From: an uncultured Lachnospiraceae bacterium | Lineage (GTDB): Bacteria; Bacillota; Clostridia; Lachnospirales; Lachnospiraceae | Direction: 5' to 3' | Length of the DNA stretch: 8,532 bases | Assembly: GCA_947594085.1 (NCBI GenBank) | Contig: CANQEB010000094.1 | Location: forward strand, 1 to 8,532 | Shown: in pieces, positions 6,179-8,532 of the stretch | Layout: each line of letters begins with the position of its first letter | Position numbering within the stretch: the first letter of the stretch is position 1 | Notes under the pieces: model-generated | The model's input: only the letters and a program-made list of their open reading frames with translations | Told to the model about the DNA's origin: nothing | Databases searched by the model: none | Made by a program: the position numbers and the translations under genes

Positions 6179-6814
6179 ATGGAAATCCCATACGAGAAGG
6201 ACAACAAAGAACGGGTTCCGTTTGAGCATTACAAGGAAGAATATCGGAAGAAGGATCCGCAGGAGATCAGCGTTCGCACTGGCTTTTCCTATTCGGAGGA
6301 AAAGCATTGTTTCACACTGCGCTTTCTCGGAAAGGCTTATGAAGTCGGCTTCCCGGAGTTCACGGTGAAGCGCACGGAAGAGGATGAGGAATATTGTCCG
6401 CTGCTTGCTATGAATGCAGCGCAGATCTTTGTGATCCGCTTTCTGATCGAAGGAGCGCAGGCGGCCGGGACAGGGAAATTCATGACATATCGCGATATCC
6501 CCTGGGGCGAAGTCTATTACCGGCAATTCAATGGCAGGTGCATGATGCGGCTCGCATTTTCCTATGGGAATAAGCTGGATGCATTCCGAACCGCGTGCGA
6601 GAAGCTGGGCGCGAAGGAGATCAAGGCAGGGGATGCCGGTTACGAGTATGAGGTGTTCGACGGTTTCTTTGTTCGCTTTCAGCTCTGGGGCGGAGACGAG
6701 GAGTTCCCGCCGTCCTCACAGATTTTATTCAGCGATAATTTCCCGGCGGTGTTCCATGCGGAAGACCTGGTTGTTGTGTGTGATATCATCATCGGAACGT
6801 TGAAAAATCTTTGA
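6179..6814 (+). CDS. DUF3786 domain protein of unknown function
   Basis: This is a 211-residue soluble-looking protein with no signal peptide, membrane segment or clustered cysteines. I recognise it as DUF3786-like from the C-terminal stretch WGGDEEFPPSSQILF (W170 onward), followed by FSDNFPAVFHAEDLVVVCDII, and from an N-terminal part with FTLRFLGKAYEV near residue 50. Relatives are known from strict anaerobes including acetogens and methanogens; no biochemical function is established to my knowledge. It has a good AAGGAG site at 6165-6170. It lies 130 bases after the activator gene and ten bases before the acyltransferase gene. Its place within the acs cluster suggests a role linked to corrinoid or C1 metabolism, which is only guilt by association. 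The DEEFPP acidic-proline motif is the most likely functional or binding site. The family call could be wrong, but the reading frame is convincing. Confidence 0.78.
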   Translation: MEIPYEKDNKERVPFEHYKEEYRKKDPQEISVRTGFSYSEEKHCFTLRFLGKAYEVGFPEFTVKRTEEDEEYCPLLAMNAAQIFVIRFLIEGAQAAGTGKFMTYRDIPWGEVYYRQFNGRCMMRLAFSYGNKLDAFRTACEKLGAKEIKAGDAGYEYEVFDGFFVRFQLWGGDEEFPPSSQILFSDNFPAVFHAEDLVVVCDIIIGTLKNL

Positions 6815-6824
6815 GGATTCTGTT

Positions 6825-7826
6825 ATGGAGAAGAAACATGTCGGGTATATTGATCTGCTCAGAGTGGTGAGCGCCTTTGCCGTTGTAATGATTCATGTGG
6901 TGTCATTGAGCAGTGTAAGTTGCGGGACACTGTCGGTTGAGACAAGGCTTGTACTGGAAAATGTACATAATCTTCTGCGTTGGTCTGTGCCAATATTCTG
7001 CATGATTACGGGCTTTCTCTTCCTTGGAGGAAGACGAGAGTGCACTTATCGGACCATTTCCGGCAAGATATTGCACTTGATATTACTCCTCGTGCTGGTG
7101 GGCGGTTTTTATTCCCTGCTCGAACAGATCTATACGGAGAAACGCTTTTCTCCCGTGATGTTTCTGAGAGCGCTCAACGATATTTTTACCGGAAATCTGT
7201 GGACTCACATGTGGTATCTATATATGATCATCGGCGTCTATCTGATGCTTCCGATAGTTGTGCCGTTCTTTCGGAAAGAAGCTTCGGAAGTGAGTGTCCT
7301 GTGTGCAATATCGTTTTTGTTCACGATTCTGCTCCCGGATATGATGAAGCTTTGGGGAAGCAGCACAGGATTCTCATTTCCGGTGGTCGGATATTCGTTT
7401 TACGTGTTTATGGGTGGATTGCTGGGGCGGATCCGATACCGGAAATGGCATCTCGGGGCGGCAGTTATCGGAATCGTCACAGGAGCTATTCTGATACTTT
7501 CGCCTTTGTATGAAAGGATCGCCGTAAATTACCGTTCGCTTCCGGTAGCGATGATGACGGTAGGCATATTTGTAATTGCGGCTATCTGTTTTGAAAAATA
7601 TGTTTCTGGCAGGATCGTGGGTATGCTGGCGCTGTGTTCCGGCGGAATCTATCTGTTGCATCCGCTGTTTTTGAATCTGCAGATAAGGGTTTTTAAAGTG
7701 AACCCACTGGATTATCCGGGCATTCTGTCTATTCCGATTAATTCTGTTATCATTTTTGGTATCTCCGCACTCGGAGTTTACCTGATAAAATTTATCATCA
7801 AAAAATTAAATATGAAAGGAGCATGA
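6825..7826 (+). CDS. Acyltransferase family 3 integral membrane protein
   Basis: This gene encodes a 333-residue polytopic membrane protein with roughly ten hydrophobic segments. It belongs to the acyltransferase-3 family (OafA/WecH-like), which moves acyl groups, usually acetyl, across or onto envelope sugars and polymers. Typical signs are the first helix [17 protein letters not shown] with Asp10, Arg13 and His24, the segment [13 protein letters not shown] (about 55-67), and THMWYLY with His128, which corresponds to the family's HLWFL motif. The substrate cannot be predicted. The ribosome site TGAGGA overlaps the stop codon of the DUF3786 gene, and ATG 6825 follows by seven bases, so translation is probably coupled. 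Base and codon use is clearly more AT-rich than in the surrounding acs and fhs genes. It has no obvious role in acetogenesis and may have been inserted into the cluster. Its stop TGA (7824-7826) nearly touches fhs. Confidence 0.85.
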   Translation: MEKKHVGYIDLLRVVSAFAVVMIHVVSLSSVSCGTLSVETRLVLENVHNLLRWSVPIFCMITGFLFLGGRRECTYRTISGKILHLILLLVLVGGFYSLLEQIYTEKRFSPVMFLRALNDIFTGNLWTHMWYLYMIIGVYLMLPIVVPFFRKEASEVSVLCAISFLFTILLPDMMKLWGSSTGFSFPVVGYSFYVFMGGLLGRIRYRKWHLGAAVIGIVTGAILILSPLYERIAVNYRSLPVAMMTVGIFVIAAICFEKYVSGRIVGMLALCSGGIYLLHPLFLNLQIRVFKVNPLDYPGILSIPINSVIIFGISALGVYLIKFIIKKLNMKGA

Positions 7827-7834
7827 TAATCATG
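7815..7834 (+). promoter_or_regulatory. fhs ribosome binding site and start choice
   Basis: AAAGGAG (7815-7821) precedes two in-frame ATGs at 7823 and 7832. Only the second has a usable spacer (ten bases) and gives the family-like N-terminus. The site lies inside the last codons of the acyltransferase gene, so the two genes are likely translated together. Confidence 0.65.
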
Positions 7835-8532
7835 GGCTACAAATCAGACATTGAGATTGCACAGGAGACGACGATGTCGCCAATCACTGAGATCGCAGCG
7901 AAGGCAGGGATCGACGCGAAGTACCTGGAGCAGTACGGCAACTACAAGGCAAAGATCGACTACAACCTTCTGAAGGAGACGAACCTTCCGGACGGCAAGC
8001 TCGTGCTCGTGACGGCGATCAACCCGACGCCGGCAGGCGAGGGCAAAACGACGACGACGGTAGGCCTCGCAGATGGTCTTTCGAAGCTGGGCAAAAAGGT
8101 CATGGTAGCGCTGCGTGAGCCGTCCCTTGGGCCGGTGTTCGGCGTGAAGGGCGGAGCGGCAGGCGGCGGCTACGCACAGGTGGTCCCGATGGAGGACATC
8201 AACCTTCACTTCACGGGCGACTTCCACGCGATTGGCGCTGCGAACAACCTGCTGGCGGCGATGATCGACAACCACATCTACCAGGGGAACGCGCTGAACA
8301 TCGACCCGCGCAAGATCACCTGGAGACGCTGCGTGGACATGAATGACAGACAGCTTCGCTTCGTGGTGGACGGCCTCGGCGGGAAGACGAACGGCATGCC
8401 GAGAGAGGACGGCTATGATATCACGGTTGCGTCCGAGATCATGGCGGTGCTGTGTCTGTCGAACGACATCACGGACCTGAAGAATCGTCTGGCGAGAATT
8501 ATCGTAGGTTATACGTATGGCAAGGCATCGGA
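7832..8532 (+). CDS. fhs: Formate-tetrahydrofolate ligase, N-terminal part
   Basis: This is the first 233 codons of formyl-THF synthetase, the ATP-dependent enzyme that joins formate to tetrahydrofolate as the first folate step of the methyl branch. The full protein is about 555-560 residues and continues past the window. The N-terminus [11 protein letters not shown] is followed by the ATP-binding loop [12 protein letters not shown] at 65-76. The family signature [16 protein letters not shown], then [21 protein letters not shown], comes next. AAAGGAG at 7815-7821 is ten bases before ATG 7832. An in-frame ATG at 7823, overlapping the acyltransferase stop as ATGA, would be only one base from that site and is less likely. 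The gene starts five bases after the acyltransferase, without room for its own promoter in the gap, so it is probably co-transcribed. In many acetogens fhs heads a run with fchA and folD, which would lie to the right. Confidence 0.95.
   Translation, partial: MGYKSDIEIAQETTMSPITEIAAKAGIDAKYLEQYGNYKAKIDYNLLKETNLPDGKLVLVTAINPTPAGEGKTTTTVGLADGLSKLGKKVMVALREPSLGPVFGVKGGAAGGGYAQVVPMEDINLHFTGDFHAIGAANNLLAAMIDNHIYQGNALNIDPRKITWRRCVDMNDRQLRFVVDGLGGKTNGMPREDGYDITVASEIMAVLCLSNDITDLKNRLARIIVGYTYGKAS

Noticed and set aside
6090..6368. GTG-started frame overlapping the DUF3786 gene
   Set aside because: It has no ribosome site at a good distance, it turns Arg/Ser-rich once it enters the DUF3786 gene, and it conflicts with the well-supported start at 6179.
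7783..7797. Palindrome TGATAAAATTTATCA near the end of the acyltransferase gene
   Set aside because: It is an exact palindrome about a central A, but it lies in AT-rich coding sequence for a hydrophobic helix, where such matches arise easily. No promoter pair surrounds it.

Overview
The window is part of a Wood-Ljungdahl (reductive acetyl-CoA) gene cluster from an anaerobic acetogen. All genes supported here lie on the + strand. The Gram-positive style AGGAGG ribosome sites, the moderately high-GC coding sequence and the bacterial acs gene set point to a Clostridia/Eubacteriales acetogen. The palindrome-rich intergenic repeats make me think of the Lachnospiraceae, but that is an inference and no species can be named from this sequence.

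Layout. Bases 2-271 are the 3' end of acsB (acetyl-CoA synthase). A 372-nt gene-free stretch follows, packed with inverted repeats. Next come acsD and acsC (small and large subunits of the corrinoid iron-sulfur protein, CFeSP) and acsE (methyltetrahydrofolate:CFeSP methyltransferase). A second hairpin-rich gap (3865-4119) leads to a RACo/AcsV-type gene for the ATP-dependent reductive activator of CFeSP. Downstream are a DUF3786 protein of unknown function, a visibly more AT-rich membrane acyltransferase gene, and the first 233 codons of fhs (formate-tetrahydrofolate ligase), which runs off the right edge.

How the genes work together. Fhs starts the methyl branch by activating formate on tetrahydrofolate. 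AcsE moves the methyl group from methyl-THF to cob(I)amide on CFeSP (AcsC/AcsD). CFeSP delivers it to the nickel cluster of AcsB, where it is joined to CO and CoA. When the cobalt is accidentally oxidised to Co(II), the RACo protein reduces it back using ATP. The DUF3786 gene sits directly after RACo and is the main uncharacterised candidate for a role in this chemistry. The acyltransferase looks like an insertion of unrelated function.

No mobile-element gene, CRISPR array, tRNA or rRNA was found. The most unusual sequence is non-coding: two multi-hairpin blocks that bracket acsD-acsC-acsE. One of them has an outer stem that includes the acsB stop codon. They may be members of a dispersed palindromic repeat family that affects transcript processing and subunit balance.
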